From an uncultured Paracoccaceae bacterium (GTDB lineage Bacteria > Pseudomonadota > Alphaproteobacteria > Rhodobacterales > Rhodobacteraceae), in assembly GCA_947500135.1 (NCBI GenBank), contig CANMQX010000002.1:434001-498000 (forward strand): a stretch of 64,000 bases of DNA. Reading direction: 5' to 3'. How positions within the stretch are numbered: position 1 is the first letter of the stretch; the number at the start of each line of letters is the position of its first letter. The notes beneath the pieces are model-generated. The model had not been told where the DNA came from and did no database searches. It was given only the letters and a program-made list of their open reading frames with translations. This document shows positions 28,397-38,111 of the stretch, piece by piece. The position numbers were made by a program, and so were the translations under genes.

Positions 28397-28871
28397 ATCC
28401 AAAATCAACGAACCTGGCCCTAAAGCGGCCGATAATGCAAAAAACGCAGATGCTGCCAAAACAGCGCCTGCCAAACCTGGTGCGCCAACTGCCAAGCCAC
28501 CTGCATCAGTTCTGTCTGCCGACCTGCTGATCACCGGCAATATCAAGACAACCGGCGACGTGAATATCGAAGGTCAGGTCGAAGGTGATGTGCGTGCGCA
28601 TCTTCTCACCGTTGGCGAAGGCGCCACCGTGAAAGGCGAAGTTGTTGCAGATGATGTCGTCGTCAATGGCCGCGTTGTTGGTCGGGTCCGTGGCCTGAAG
28701 GTCCGCCTGACATCCACCGCACGCGTCGAAGGTGATATCATCCACAAGACAATCGCCATTGAATCCGGCGCACATTTCGAAGGCTCCGTGCAGCGACAGG
28801 ATGATCCGCTGGCCACTGGTGCCAAAAAGATGCCAACCGCAGCAGCACCCGGCGAAGCGCCAAAATCCTAA
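28386..28871 (+). CDS. bactofilin (polymer-forming cytoskeletal protein)
   Basis: 161 residues. A disordered, Lys/Ala/Pro-rich N-terminus (about 1-35) leads into the DUF583 beta-helix core (ADLLITGNIKTTGDVNIEG through ARVEGDIIHKTIAIESGAHFEGSVQ), then a flexible Pro/Ala tail. Bactofilins self-assemble into filaments that localise peptidoglycan enzymes. The start lies inside the end of the M23 gene, so the partners are made together. A terminator follows. Confidence 0.93.
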   Translation: MFSKSKINEPGPKAADNAKNADAAKTAPAKPGAPTAKPPASVLSADLLITGNIKTTGDVNIEGQVEGDVRAHLLTVGEGATVKGEVVADDVVVNGRVVGRVRGLKVRLTSTARVEGDIIHKTIAIESGAHFEGSVQRQDDPLATGAKKMPTAAAPGEAPKS

Positions 28872-28897
28872 AGACGGCGCTATCCCAGACAACGAAG

Positions 28898-28922
28898 AGG
28901 GCTCCGCACGGGGCCCTTTTTC
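28898..28922 (+). terminator. rho-independent terminator after bactofilin
   Basis: Stem AGGGCTCC (28898-28905) with GGGGCCCT (28910-28917), one G-T pair, loop GCAC, followed by TTTTT. Confidence 0.88.
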
Positions 28923-29304
28923 ATTTCTGATCTACGCGACACATGTCCTGTGTTGTTTTGCCCGCTTACCGCGCAATATCGCGCATCACTTTTCGCACTG
29001 GAACTACATGAGGTACAGCGCATAAGTACCTCAAATTTCTAAGGGAAATTCTTGGCTCATAATTTATAGATCTCCGGCTGTTACGCCATTTGTGCGAGCG
29101 GATCAAAGATCTGTCCGGCGTGAGCCGTGTCATCAAGACCGCAGTACGTAAGCACGGCCACACACACAAAGCCACGGAGCTGAATGGCAAGATTTTGCCG
29201 AAAGAACGCAATCTGTTTTTTGACACAATTTAGCCCCAGCGAACGGGTAGCCGGGACTTCGGTGACGGCTTCGGCCACGCGGCGGGACAAATGGGGATGA
29301 AGTG
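28923..29304. other. gene-poor 380-bp region before the RTX protease
   Basis: No convincing gene was found. A plus-strand frame is open from about 29060 to the TAG ending near 29233 (RIKDLSGVSRVIKTAVRKHG...), but it has no good start codon. Minus-strand frames across it are equally weak. It probably contains the promoter of the protease gene. Confidence 0.5.
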
Positions 29305-30558
29305 ATGTGTATAATGTGCGGCTGCACGGCATGTGGTGCAGATGAAATCCTTGATACAGGCTCTGCAGAATTCAATCTCAACGAGACGAGACCGTTCGGT
29401 GGTGGCGTTGCGAACATGAAATGGGGCAACACCGTTCGTGGTACGCAAAGCGGTGAAGTAACATGGTCGATGAACCTCGCTGGGCTTCAAACAGTTGCAG
29501 GCTTCAGCCTGTCAGTATTTGAGGATGCTGTTTTTGAAGCATTCGACGCATGGGCCGCTATCGCAGGGCTGAATTTCCGATTTGTGTCAAGTTTTGGCAC
29601 CGCCGATATCAATGTGAACGTCGCACCATTGAGTGGAAGCACAGTTGGTATCGCCCGATACAGCTTCTCTGGAAGCGATTCCAACAACAGCGGTTTGGTT
29701 GAACTGTTGGGCGCAAACATTTCAATGGATCAAAACGAAAGGTGGCGACCAGAAGCAAATGATGGCTCAGTTAGCTTCGTTCAGGTCCTCATGCACGAGA
29801 TTGGACATTCGCTTGGTCTGAACCACTTTAATGTCTCGGACTCGGTCATGCATGCCACCGCGAATTCCGGCTCACAAAAATTGGGCGATGATGACATCGC
29901 AGGCATTCAAAACCTGTATGGCGGGCGTCGTTGGGATAACAGCAGCGAAGATGTGAATTTCAAACATATCGCGGTGGCGCAAACCGCCTTTGCCAAAGGC
30001 GGCAACGATGATTTGGACGGCACTGCACTTGGCGATAGCTTTTATGGCGGCGCCGGTAATGATGAACTCAACGGCCAAGCGGGCAACGACCTGTTGGTCG
30101 ACACACGTGGGAACAACTCACTGTCGGGCGGCGCTGGCAACGACACCGTCATCGGCGGTGGCGGTACGCTGAACGCGCAAGGCGGTTCTGGCAACGATAC
30201 GCTGATTGGCGGGATCGGGAATGATGTGCTGAATGGCGGTGCCGGAAACGACACATTGCGTGGCGATCCCACGGGCAGCTTTATCGCAGGCAATGACAGA
30301 TTGATCGCTGGCTCCGGGAATGACGTTCTGGAAGGCGGCGGCGGTTCCGATACATTCGTCTTTGACCGTACCAATGGCGACAATCGAATCCTCGATTTCG
30401 AACGGGGTGTCGACATGATCGACCTGCAAGGTTTTTCCGTCGGCCAAGGGAACTTGCGAAGTTCTGGGAGTGATACGATCTTCAGCTTCAGCCAGAACGG
30501 CATTGATTTCTCGATCACCATCGAGAACGTGACAGTGACTGAATCGGATTTAATGTAA
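29305..30558 (+). CDS. RTX metzincin protease (serralysin/matrixin-like), type I secreted
   Basis: 417 residues from the ATG at 29305 (GGGGA 8 bp upstream). The N-terminus is Cys-rich with no signal peptide. Residues about 40-215 are a metzincin protease: zinc motif [11 protein letters not shown] (His164, Glu165, His168, His174) and a Met-turn SVMHA. From about residue 230 come RTX nonapeptide repeats ([15 protein letters not shown] and others) that bind calcium, and an acidic C-terminal secretion region. This is the layout of ABC-exported (T1SS) proteases; the exporter is not in the window. The stop overlaps the next start (TAATG). Confidence 0.92.
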   Translation: MCIMCGCTACGADEILDTGSAEFNLNETRPFGGGVANMKWGNTVRGTQSGEVTWSMNLAGLQTVAGFSLSVFEDAVFEAFDAWAAIAGLNFRFVSSFGTADINVNVAPLSGSTVGIARYSFSGSDSNNSGLVELLGANISMDQNERWRPEANDGSVSFVQVLMHEIGHSLGLNHFNVSDSVMHATANSGSQKLGDDDIAGIQNLYGGRRWDNSSEDVNFKHIAVAQTAFAKGGNDDLDGTALGDSFYGGAGNDELNGQAGNDLLVDTRGNNSLSGGAGNDTVIGGGGTLNAQGGSGNDTLIGGIGNDVLNGGAGNDTLRGDPTGSFIAGNDRLIAGSGNDVLEGGGGSDTFVFDRTNGDNRILDFERGVDMIDLQGFSVGQGNLRSSGSDTIFSFSQNGIDFSITIENVTVTESDLM

Positions 30559-31373
30559 TGCACAAAACTCTTTTTCAGTACACGTCCAGTGTCCTCGTCG
30601 CGCTGGCACTGGCGGCCTGCGGTGGTGGCGGCGGCGGTGGCGATAGCAGTAGTGGCGGTGGCGGCACATCCACACCGCCAGCCGATCCCCCGGTTGAGAT
30701 TGTAGACCCGGACTATGACGAACTCGGCGATCGCACGGCCAATGGCGTGGGCGGCATGGCTTATGTTGTGTTGCAGGACCAGAGCCCGACCAGCAGCGAT
30801 GCGGTAAGCATCACATATAGCAACGGCGCCGTTGCGGGTGGTCTCTTGAATGGGACCGACCTCGACAATGCTGAATACACCAACCCGGCAAATGGTGAAT
30901 TTTCCCGCATTGTGCGGATCAGCGGCAACAACGTCTTTGGTGCTGTCGGACTTGATGTCCAGAGCGGTGATTTACCGACAACAGGCAGCACCACCTACAA
31001 TCAAGGCTGGGTCGGCATGACCGCTATCGTCGAAACCGGCACATATGTGCTGGAAGGCGATGCAGAATTCACCGCCAACTGGGATGATGGCAACGTGAAT
31101 GGGCTGTTCGATAACCTGGACGGCACCTTTAATGGCTCCAATGTGAGCAATCAGGGCACAATCACATTTACGGGCGCGACCATCGCCAGCGACAACTTCT
31201 CCGGTGGTCAGGTCTCAGGGACAGGCATCTTTGCCCCACTGGATGGATCAAGCTCCACTTCGGGCACCAGCGGTGCCTTCTTCGGCCCCGACGCTGATGA
31301 ATTGGGCGGAGTGCTGTCAATCGATGACAGCGATGAGGACATTCGCGTCCTGGGCGCGTTTCAGGCGGACTAA
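30558..31373 (+). CDS. surface lipoprotein with TbpB-like beta-barrel domain
   Basis: 271 residues. A signal peptide ends in a lipobox, and ALAACGGGGGGGDSSSGGGG puts a long Gly/Ser tether after the Cys. The body is beta-rich and ends with SGAFFGPDADELGGVLSID...GAFQA. This GxFxGPxAxExGG pattern is typical of the C-terminal beta-barrel of TbpB/HphA-like (Slam-exported) lipoproteins. It is translationally coupled to the RTX protease (1-bp overlap). Possible roles are haem or metal-protein capture, or binding or inhibiting the protease; both are inference. Confidence 0.8.
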   Translation: MHKTLFQYTSSVLVALALAACGGGGGGGDSSSGGGGTSTPPADPPVEIVDPDYDELGDRTANGVGGMAYVVLQDQSPTSSDAVSITYSNGAVAGGLLNGTDLDNAEYTNPANGEFSRIVRISGNNVFGAVGLDVQSGDLPTTGSTTYNQGWVGMTAIVETGTYVLEGDAEFTANWDDGNVNGLFDNLDGTFNGSNVSNQGTITFTGATIASDNFSGGQVSGTGIFAPLDGSSSTSGTSGAFFGPDADELGGVLSIDDSDEDIRVLGAFQAD

Positions 31374-31391
31374 GTATCTTTCACAACGGTA

Positions 31392-31426
31392 GTCGGTCGA
31401 AAGCCTCGCATTTGCATTCGACCGGC
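31392..31426. terminator. hairpin after the lipoprotein gene (weak terminator candidate)
   Basis: GTCGGTCGAA (31392-31401) pairs with TTCGACCGGC (31417-31426) around a 15-nt loop, between two convergent genes. There is no clear U run, so rho-independent termination is uncertain. Confidence 0.4.
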
Positions 31427-31459
31427 GCGAGATGTCAGCCCCAAGTGGTAATTGATGGC

Positions 31460-32227
31460 TCAACCATGGCCAATGGCCCGCCGATACAGATGCCATGTCG
31501 CATGGCCCAGAACCGGCAGCACAACCATCAACCCCAGAAACCATGGCAACAGTGCAACCAATGTCAGCGCGGCGATGATAAAGGCCCAGAGAAGCATGAC
31601 CAGAAGGTTCTCGCGCACCGTGGCAAGGCTGATCAGCATCGCAGTCACAAAATCCACCTCACGATCCAGCACCAAGGGCAAGCTGACAACGGTCAGTGAG
31701 AACAACAGAAACGCCAGCACGGCGCCAATCGCCAGTTCGACGCCGATCATGGTCAACCCATTGGCAGTAAAAAACACATCCCAGCTTTGGGACACATTCG
31801 TCATCGTTGAAAGCCCCATGAACAGGGCAAAAACCATATGGGCCAGAAAGGTCCAGAACAGGAAATAGATGACGATAATCGCCCCAAGCCAAGGCAATTG
31901 GCGCGTGCGTTCCTGCCAGACAATCGCCAGCACCTCGGTCCATCGCAGTGGTTGATCCTGCTCCATCCGGCGGCTGACCTCATAAAGACCCGCGGCGGCA
32001 AACGGCGCGATCAGTGGAAAACCCAAAGAGGTGGCCAATGTCCAGCTGACATGACCCGCACCCAACCAGATCAGAAAAAAACCACCCAGAACATAGACCG
32101 CGCTGAAAAACAGTCCAAATTGCGGGGCCTTGCCAAAATCCCGGGCACCCGCCCGCAACGCCGCCCACAGATCCGCGAAATGCAGCGATTGCACCGCTGG
32201 TTTTGCCGCCTCAACCGCCAATGCCAT
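31460..32227 (-). CDS. DUF2189 integral membrane protein
   Basis: 255 residues from the ATG at 32227 (MALAVEAAKPAVQSLHFADLW). About six membrane spans follow, with the DUF2189 opening L-W-A-A-L-R-A-G-x-R-D-F and a repeated pattern in the middle (GLYEVSRRMEQDQPLRWTEV). Members are uncharacterised inner-membrane proteins. The start overlaps the end of the amidase gene by 17 bp, so they may be co-expressed. Confidence 0.85.
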   Translation of the reverse strand: MALAVEAAKPAVQSLHFADLWAALRAGARDFGKAPQFGLFFSAVYVLGGFFLIWLGAGHVSWTLATSLGFPLIAPFAAAGLYEVSRRMEQDQPLRWTEVLAIVWQERTRQLPWLGAIIVIYFLFWTFLAHMVFALFMGLSTMTNVSQSWDVFFTANGLTMIGVELAIGAVLAFLLFSLTVVSLPLVLDREVDFVTAMLISLATVRENLLVMLLWAFIIAALTLVALLPWFLGLMVVLPVLGHATWHLYRRAIGHG

Positions 32228-33587
32228 GCCACGCCTCCCCCAATTGCAGAACGCCCATATCATCGCCCCTGCGGCCAATGATTTGCAAGCCCATAGGGCG
32301 ATTACCCCTGATCGGCACGGCCAGTGAAGGCAAGCCAATCAGACTGGCAGGGATCACAACCTCCATCCAGCGGTGATAGGTATCCATCGCAACGCCCCCG
32401 ATCTCTTGCGGCCAATGCCAGTCAACTGGAAAGGGCCAGCATTGCGCCGTGGGCAAAACAATTGCATCGTAATTGTCAAACATCGCATGCGCGGCGCGAT
32501 ACCAACCCGAACGGATCAGGCTGGCCTTTTGAATATCAGCTCCGGACAAGGCCCTGCCACGCTCAACCTCCCAGATCGCTTCGGGCTTCAACTGCGCGCG
32601 CTGGTCGGGTTGGTCATAGACCGGGCCCAAACTCGCCGCGACAGCCCAGGATCGCAGCGTGATCCACGCCTGCCAGATATCATCTGCCGCGAACGCAGGC
32701 GTAACCTCGTCCACAACACAGCCCGCCTGCGCGAAAGTCGCAACAGCCGCCGCGGCTTGATCCAGCACACCCTCCTCCATCGGATAGGCCCCGCCCCAGT
32801 CGCCCAGCCACGCGATCCGGCGCCCAGTGACATCAGTCGGCAAACCGGCGCGGTAATCCTCCTGCAGCAACCCAAATGGCTGACGCGGGTCCCTGCCCGC
32901 CTGCACGCCCAGCAGCAGGGCAATATCCTGAGGTGACCGGGCCATAGGACCACCCGTCGATAGCTGATGCAAAAACATGTCGCCGGTAGGCTCTGACGGA
33001 ACGCGGCCCCATGTGGGTCGCATGCCATAGACACCATTCCAGCCCGCAGGATTACGCAGGCTGCCCATCATGTCCGAGCCGTCAGCCAAACACACCATGC
33101 CCGTGGCCAGCGCCACCGCAGCGCCACCCGATGACCCACCCGCGGAACGCCCCGGCATCAGCGCATTCTGGGTCGCCCCAAAAACCGGGTTAAACGTGTG
33201 GCTGCCCAACCCAAATTCAGGCGTATTGGTCTTGCCAATGATAATCGCGCCAGCATCCTGCATCCGCTGGACCATGATATCACTGCGTCCGGCAACCTCA
33301 CCTGCGAACACGGGCGACCCTTGCGAGGTCGGCAGGCCTGCTGCATTGGCTAAATCTTTGACCGCAATCGGAATACCATGCAGCACGCCCTTGGCGGGAA
33401 CCAGATCGGCGGCATGGGCCTCGGCCATCAAACCCTGTTCAGGGCGCAGCGACACGATGGCATTCACATCCGGGTTAACCGCCGCAATGCGATCCAGCGT
33501 CTGACGCATCAATTCCGTTGCGGTCACCTGCCCCGCCGCAATCGCAGCAGACAATCGGCAGGCATCCCAATCCAGTAAATCACTCAT
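32211..33587 (-). CDS. amidase-signature hydrolase
   Basis: A 458-residue amidase of the GatA/AtzF group. It has the catalytic Lys in IPIAVKDLANAAG, the Gly/Ser-rich signature GRSAGGSSGGAAVALATG with the cis-Ser, and the nucleophile Ser in GSDMMGSLRNPA. The wider fold is normal, with C-terminal PSLAVPIRGN. The amide substrate is unknown; it lacks the GatA neighbours gatB and gatC. Cytoplasmic. Confidence 0.9.
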   Translation of the reverse strand: MSDLLDWDACRLSAAIAAGQVTATELMRQTLDRIAAVNPDVNAIVSLRPEQGLMAEAHAADLVPAKGVLHGIPIAVKDLANAAGLPTSQGSPVFAGEVAGRSDIMVQRMQDAGAIIIGKTNTPEFGLGSHTFNPVFGATQNALMPGRSAGGSSGGAAVALATGMVCLADGSDMMGSLRNPAGWNGVYGMRPTWGRVPSEPTGDMFLHQLSTGGPMARSPQDIALLLGVQAGRDPRQPFGLLQEDYRAGLPTDVTGRRIAWLGDWGGAYPMEEGVLDQAAAAVATFAQAGCVVDEVTPAFAADDIWQAWITLRSWAVAASLGPVYDQPDQRAQLKPEAIWEVERGRALSGADIQKASLIRSGWYRAAHAMFDNYDAIVLPTAQCWPFPVDWHWPQEIGGVAMDTYHRWMEVVIPASLIGLPSLAVPIRGNRPMGLQIIGRRGDDMGVLQLGEAWHGIGG

Positions 33588-33623
33588 ACCGCAGTCAAAC
33601 GCGGCACGGTGGGATTGGCAAGG

Positions 33624-34748
33624 TTACTCCGCGTTCGCCTCTGCCCGGCTTTTGCCGGATACGTCCATGGCCAGCGTGGCCGCCATCAACCCATCCAGAT
33701 CACCATCCAGCACGCCCTTGGTATCGGATGTCTCAAAATTGGTGCGCAGGTCCTTGACCATCTGATAGGGCTGCAAAACATATGACCGGATCTGGTTGCC
33801 CCAACCCGCATCGCCAGCACTTTCATGGGCCTCGTTGACCAGGGCCGACCGTTTATCCAACTCAATCTGATAAAGCCGGGATTTCAGCGCCTTCATGGCG
33901 ATATCGCGGTTCTGGTGTTGGGATTTCTCGGAACTGGTCACCACGATCCCCGTGGGATTGTGGGTAATCCGCACCGCCGAGTCGGTCGTGTTAACGTGCT
34001 GCCCCCCGGCCCCCGACGACCGGTAGGTATCAATACGAATATCCGAAGGGTTCACCTCGATCTCGATATTGTCATCGACCACCGGATAGACCTTCACAGA
34101 GGTGAAAGAGGTATGGCGCTTGGCGGCGCTGTCAAAAGGCGAAATGCGGACGAGGCGATGCACACCGCTTTCCGATTTCAGCCAGCCATAGGCATTGTGC
34201 CCGCTGATCTTGTAACTGGCTGATTTGATACCAGCCTCATCGCCCGACTGCTCGGCCTGCAATTCAACCTTATAGCCCTTCTTTTCAGCCCAGCGAACAT
34301 ACATCCGGGCCAGCATATTGGCCCAGTCACAGGATTCAGTGCCACCGGCACCGGCGTTGATCTCAAGGAACGTATCATTGCCGTCGGCCTCACCATCAAG
34401 CAACGCCTCCAGCTCTTTCTTGGCGGCTTTGGCTTGCAGCTTCAGCACAGCGGCTTCGGCTTCGGCCACAACTTCAGTGTCCTCTTCCATCTCGCCCAAC
34501 TCGATCAACTCGATATTGTCGGTCAACTCCTGATGAATGCCGTCGTAATTGGCCATGGCGTCAACCAGCAACTGACGGTCGCGCATCAACTTTTGGGCGG
34601 CTTCAGGATCGTCCCAAAAGGTCGGGTCCTCAACCCTTGCGTTGAACTCCTCCAACCGATGCGGGGCTGTTTCGCGGTCCATCCGCTGGGCCAGCAGCTC
34701 CAGCGATTTTTCAATCGCCTCAACAGCATTCTGTATTTCTGCGCGCAT
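33624..34748 (-). CDS. prfB: peptide chain release factor 2
   Basis: A 374-residue RF2 for UAA/UGA stops. The anticodon-like tripeptide SPF is in [12 protein letters not shown], and the hydrolysis motif GGQ is in [17 protein letters not shown]. The gene is one uninterrupted frame; the programmed +1 frameshift near codon 25 used by E. coli prfB is absent. It lies downstream of the PBP1A gene on the same strand, an arrangement shared with related bacteria. Confidence 0.97.
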   Translation of the reverse strand: MRAEIQNAVEAIEKSLELLAQRMDRETAPHRLEEFNARVEDPTFWDDPEAAQKLMRDRQLLVDAMANYDGIHQELTDNIELIELGEMEEDTEVVAEAEAAVLKLQAKAAKKELEALLDGEADGNDTFLEINAGAGGTESCDWANMLARMYVRWAEKKGYKVELQAEQSGDEAGIKSASYKISGHNAYGWLKSESGVHRLVRISPFDSAAKRHTSFTSVKVYPVVDDNIEIEVNPSDIRIDTYRSSGAGGQHVNTTDSAVRITHNPTGIVVTSSEKSQHQNRDIAMKALKSRLYQIELDKRSALVNEAHESAGDAGWGNQIRSYVLQPYQMVKDLRTNFETSDTKGVLDGDLDGLMAATLAMDVSGKSRAEANAE

Positions 34749-34822
34749 CTGAACCGGCCTTTGGTGTTGTCTTCAAAGCGTGGTAATAACGCGGGTTGGA
34801 ACCCGCAGCAAGCAAAGGACGA

Positions 34823-37342
34823 TCAGTAAAGACCACCCGTCGACAACGTACCAAATGTGGCTTTAGGACCAACCGTCGCGGTCTGGCCGGTGGATGTCGT
34901 CACCTGACGGCCCTGACCGGGAACATCATCAAACAATGGCAGATCTGCGGCCATGGCAAAGCCACCATCAAACATGATCCCGAACAGCGGCTCTTCGCCG
35001 GGGCGGAAACATTCGGCAATCACATTGTCACCCGAAACGCCATCCGGCAGACGGGCACCGCTGAAGCGATCAATATTGATGAACTGGCAATCGGCAGGCA
35101 CGCTGAACTTACTGCCGCCGAACTTTTTAATCGCGTCTGACATAAACCGGTTAAAGACAGGGCCACAGATGCCGCCACCCGATGCGCCACGGCCCAGTGA
35201 ACGGGGCGTGTCATGGCCGATATAGCAACCCGCCACGATATTGGATGAAAAGCCCACGAACCACACATCCTTGGCGTCATTGGTCGTCCCGGTCTTACCC
35301 GCAATGGGGACCGGCAGATTGATGGCGCCACTGGCCGTGCCGCGATCAACAACGCCCTGCATCATCGATGTCAGCTGATAGGCGGTGATTTCATTCATCA
35401 CCCGATCCCGGTTGGACTGGATGCGTGGGGCCTGCCCGGCAGGCAGGTTCGGGTTGGCACAGTCTTCACATGTCCGCTGATCATGGCGATAAACCGTGTT
35501 GCCATAGCGGTCCTGCACGCGGTCAACCAGCGTGGGTTCGACCCGCTCACCACCATTGGCAAACATCGCATAAGCCGCCACCATCTTGAACAACGTCGTC
35601 TCGTCCGAGCCGAGCGAGGCGGCAAGCACACGGTTCATATCATTATAAACACCGAATTTTTCGGCATAGCGACCAACGGTATCAATTCCGATCTCTTGTG
35701 CCAGACGAATGGTCATCAGGTTCCGCGAACGTTCAATCCCCGTACGCAATGGCGTTGGGCCATAGAACTGGTTCGATGCGTTCTTGGGGCGCCACGTACC
35801 TTGCGGCGTGTTAATCTCAATTGGGGCGTCAACAACAATCGTGGCCGGGGAATAACCGCTATCCAAAGCAGCCGCATAAACGAAGGGCTTGAATGATGAA
35901 CCGGGCTGGCGACGCGCCTGTGTCGCGCGGTTAAACACCGAATCCTCATAACTGAAACCGCCCTGCATCGCGATCACACGGCCCGTGTTGACGTCCATCG
36001 CCATGAACCCGCCCTGCACTTCCGGTACCTGGCGCAGCGACCAACGGATGAAGGCACCATCACTGTCCTGCGTCATCTTGCGGACATGGACCACATCGCC
36101 GGGCGTGTAGTTTTCAAAGAAATCACCCCGCATCCACTGGATATCCTCACGCGGCACGACAAATGGTTCTTCCTCGGTTTCCAACAAACCCTCAATGCCG
36201 AGGCGAAGCTGATTTTCCTGAACCTCAAGCACAACAGCGGGATACCATTTGTTTTCCAAAACGATGTCGCGCGGCACATCAACAGCCCGCAATGCAGCGC
36301 GCCATTCAGGTTCGGTGGCCAATAGCTCTGCGGCGATGGTTTTCCCGGTCCCGCGCCAGATGGACGTGCCGCGGTCAAACTCCTCCAACGCCCGCTGCAA
36401 CGACGCGCGGGCCGATACCTGCAACTCCGGGTCCACAGTGGCCCGGATCGACAGACCGCCGGAAAAGAACTCTTCCTCGCCAAAGTTCTGGCTTAGCTGG
36501 CGACGGATTTCATCGGTAAAGTAGTCACGCGGCGGTAGATTTTCGCGGAAACTCGCATAATCACCACCCTGCACAGACAAAAGCGGCGCTTCGCTTTCCG
36601 CCTGATAGGTCGCCTGATCGATATAGCCGTTCTGATACATCAGACGCAGCGTATTATTGCGCCAGAACAAGGCAATATCACGGTCACGCACCGGGTGGCG
36701 GTTGCTGGGCGATTTCGGCAAGGAGGCGAGATAGGCAGCCTCACCCGGGCTCAGTGCAGTCAGCGGTTTGTTGAAATAGGTCAACGCCGCAGCAGTCACA
36801 CCAAAGCTATTCTGGCCCAGAAAAATCTCATTCAGGTAAAGTTCAAGAATACGCTCTTTCGGCATCGCCCCTTCGATGCGGACGGCAAGGATGATCTCTT
36901 TGATCTTGCGCTCAGCCGAACGGGAGCCATCCAAAAGGAAGTTCTTCATCACCTGTTGGGTAATGGTCGATGCGCCGCGCACATTTTCGCCACGCGACTG
37001 CACCGCATCGATAAAGGCCGACAGCATCCCCATCGGATCAAAGCCGCTATGTTCGTAAAACGTCTTGTCCTCGGCAGAAATGAAAGCCTGCTTGACGATA
37101 TCGGGGATTTCTTCGGCGGGGGTGAATAGGCGGCGTTCCACGGCGAATTCATCAATGATCTTGCCTTCGCCGGAATAGATTCGGCTGATCGTCTTGGGTG
37201 TGTACTGCGACAACGTCTCGTAACTGGGCAAATCGCGGCCATAAAGGTAAAATACGCCCCCCAGCGTCAGCACACCCATAATGGCACCCATGGTCAAAAG
37301 GGTAAAAAGACCGCCGAAAAATGATAAAATGAAACGCAGCAC
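34823..37342 (-). CDS. mrcA: penicillin-binding protein 1A
   Basis: An 839-residue bifunctional class A PBP. One N-terminal span (about residues 5-30) is followed by a GT51 glycosyltransferase domain (EDKTFYEHSGFDPMG, GGASTITQQ-type RGASTITQQVMKN). The transpeptidase domain has SxxK in GSSFKPF, SRN in RSRNLM, and KTGT in GKTGTTNDAKD. It polymerises and cross-links peptidoglycan in the periplasm. An OB-like insert lies between the domains (about 310-430). It shares the region with AmiC and RF2. Confidence 0.97.
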   Translation of the reverse strand: MLRFILSFFGGLFTLLTMGAIMGVLTLGGVFYLYGRDLPSYETLSQYTPKTISRIYSGEGKIIDEFAVERRLFTPAEEIPDIVKQAFISAEDKTFYEHSGFDPMGMLSAFIDAVQSRGENVRGASTITQQVMKNFLLDGSRSAERKIKEIILAVRIEGAMPKERILELYLNEIFLGQNSFGVTAAALTYFNKPLTALSPGEAAYLASLPKSPSNRHPVRDRDIALFWRNNTLRLMYQNGYIDQATYQAESEAPLLSVQGGDYASFRENLPPRDYFTDEIRRQLSQNFGEEEFFSGGLSIRATVDPELQVSARASLQRALEEFDRGTSIWRGTGKTIAAELLATEPEWRAALRAVDVPRDIVLENKWYPAVVLEVQENQLRLGIEGLLETEEEPFVVPREDIQWMRGDFFENYTPGDVVHVRKMTQDSDGAFIRWSLRQVPEVQGGFMAMDVNTGRVIAMQGGFSYEDSVFNRATQARRQPGSSFKPFVYAAALDSGYSPATIVVDAPIEINTPQGTWRPKNASNQFYGPTPLRTGIERSRNLMTIRLAQEIGIDTVGRYAEKFGVYNDMNRVLAASLGSDETTLFKMVAAYAMFANGGERVEPTLVDRVQDRYGNTVYRHDQRTCEDCANPNLPAGQAPRIQSNRDRVMNEITAYQLTSMMQGVVDRGTASGAINLPVPIAGKTGTTNDAKDVWFVGFSSNIVAGCYIGHDTPRSLGRGASGGGICGPVFNRFMSDAIKKFGGSKFSVPADCQFINIDRFSGARLPDGVSGDNVIAECFRPGEEPLFGIMFDGGFAMAADLPLFDDVPGQGRQVTTSTGQTATVGPKATFGTLSTGGLY

Positions 37343-37499
37343 GAGCTTTGATTTTCCCTTCGTTATTGGTAATACTTATACGCCTCGGCGGACCATTGGT
37401 CAAAAGACCATATGTCGCTTTCGGCCAGAAGATGCCATGCGTTTGATCACTTTTTAATGGGCTCTTGCGGCGTCGTTCAATCAGGTGCAGATCAACGGC

Positions 37500-38111
37500 A
37501 TGAAAGCACAAGATGTCATCGCCACCTATGAACGGGTCGGGCCCGCCTGGGCCAAGACCCGCAACCGCAGTCTGATGGAAAAAGCATGGTTAGACCGGAT
37601 GCTTGCCGCCGCACCACGCCACGCCGGGGCGGTGCGTGTGCTGGAGTTGGGCTGCGGCGCAGGGCAGCCGATCGGCGCCTATCTGGCCGAACGCGGGGTT
37701 AATCTGACCGGTGTGGAGCCCACAATCTCCCTGTCACAGCTTTACGCCCAAAACATCCCTGATGCGGCGCTGATCCAGGCCGACATGCGTGGGTTACAAC
37801 TGGATCAGAAATACGATGCAATCCTTGCCTGGAACAGCTTTTTTCACCTGTCTGCTGACGATCAGCGCGCGATGTTCGCAACATTCGCCCATCATGCGGC
37901 CCCAAGGGCCGCGCTGATGTTCACATCCGGCCACCTGGCGGGTGAGGCGATTGGACAGGTCGGCGATGAACCGATTTATCACGCTTCGCTTGATCCAGCC
38001 GAGTATCGGGAGTTGTTGGAAAAACATGGGTTCGAGGTTTTGCGATACGTCCCCGAAGACCCCGATTGCGGCCAGCACACCGTTTGGCTGGCGCAATATA
38101 AACCGCGTTAG
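37500..38111 (+). CDS. class I SAM-dependent methyltransferase
   Basis: 203 residues from the ATG at 37500 (MKAQDVIATYERVGPAWAK). SAM-binding motif I is LELGCGAGQPIGAYLAERG, and the acidic residue is in LTGVEP. The substrate is unknown; the small size and absence of a target-recognition domain suggest a small molecule. It converges on amiC with a 4-bp overlap of the stop codons. Confidence 0.88.
   Translation: MKAQDVIATYERVGPAWAKTRNRSLMEKAWLDRMLAAAPRHAGAVRVLELGCGAGQPIGAYLAERGVNLTGVEPTISLSQLYAQNIPDAALIQADMRGLQLDQKYDAILAWNSFFHLSADDQRAMFATFAHHAAPRAALMFTSGHLAGEAIGQVGDEPIYHASLDPAEYRELLEKHGFEVLRYVPEDPDCGQHTVWLAQYKPR

Noticed and set aside
29060..29233. Open plus-strand frame upstream of the RTX protease
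   Set aside because: No start codon with a ribosome-binding site and no family similarity.
31371..31380. A further TAAGTATCT copy after the lipoprotein gene
   Set aside because: It lies in host DNA far from the island and one chance hit of a 9-mer is expected in this length.
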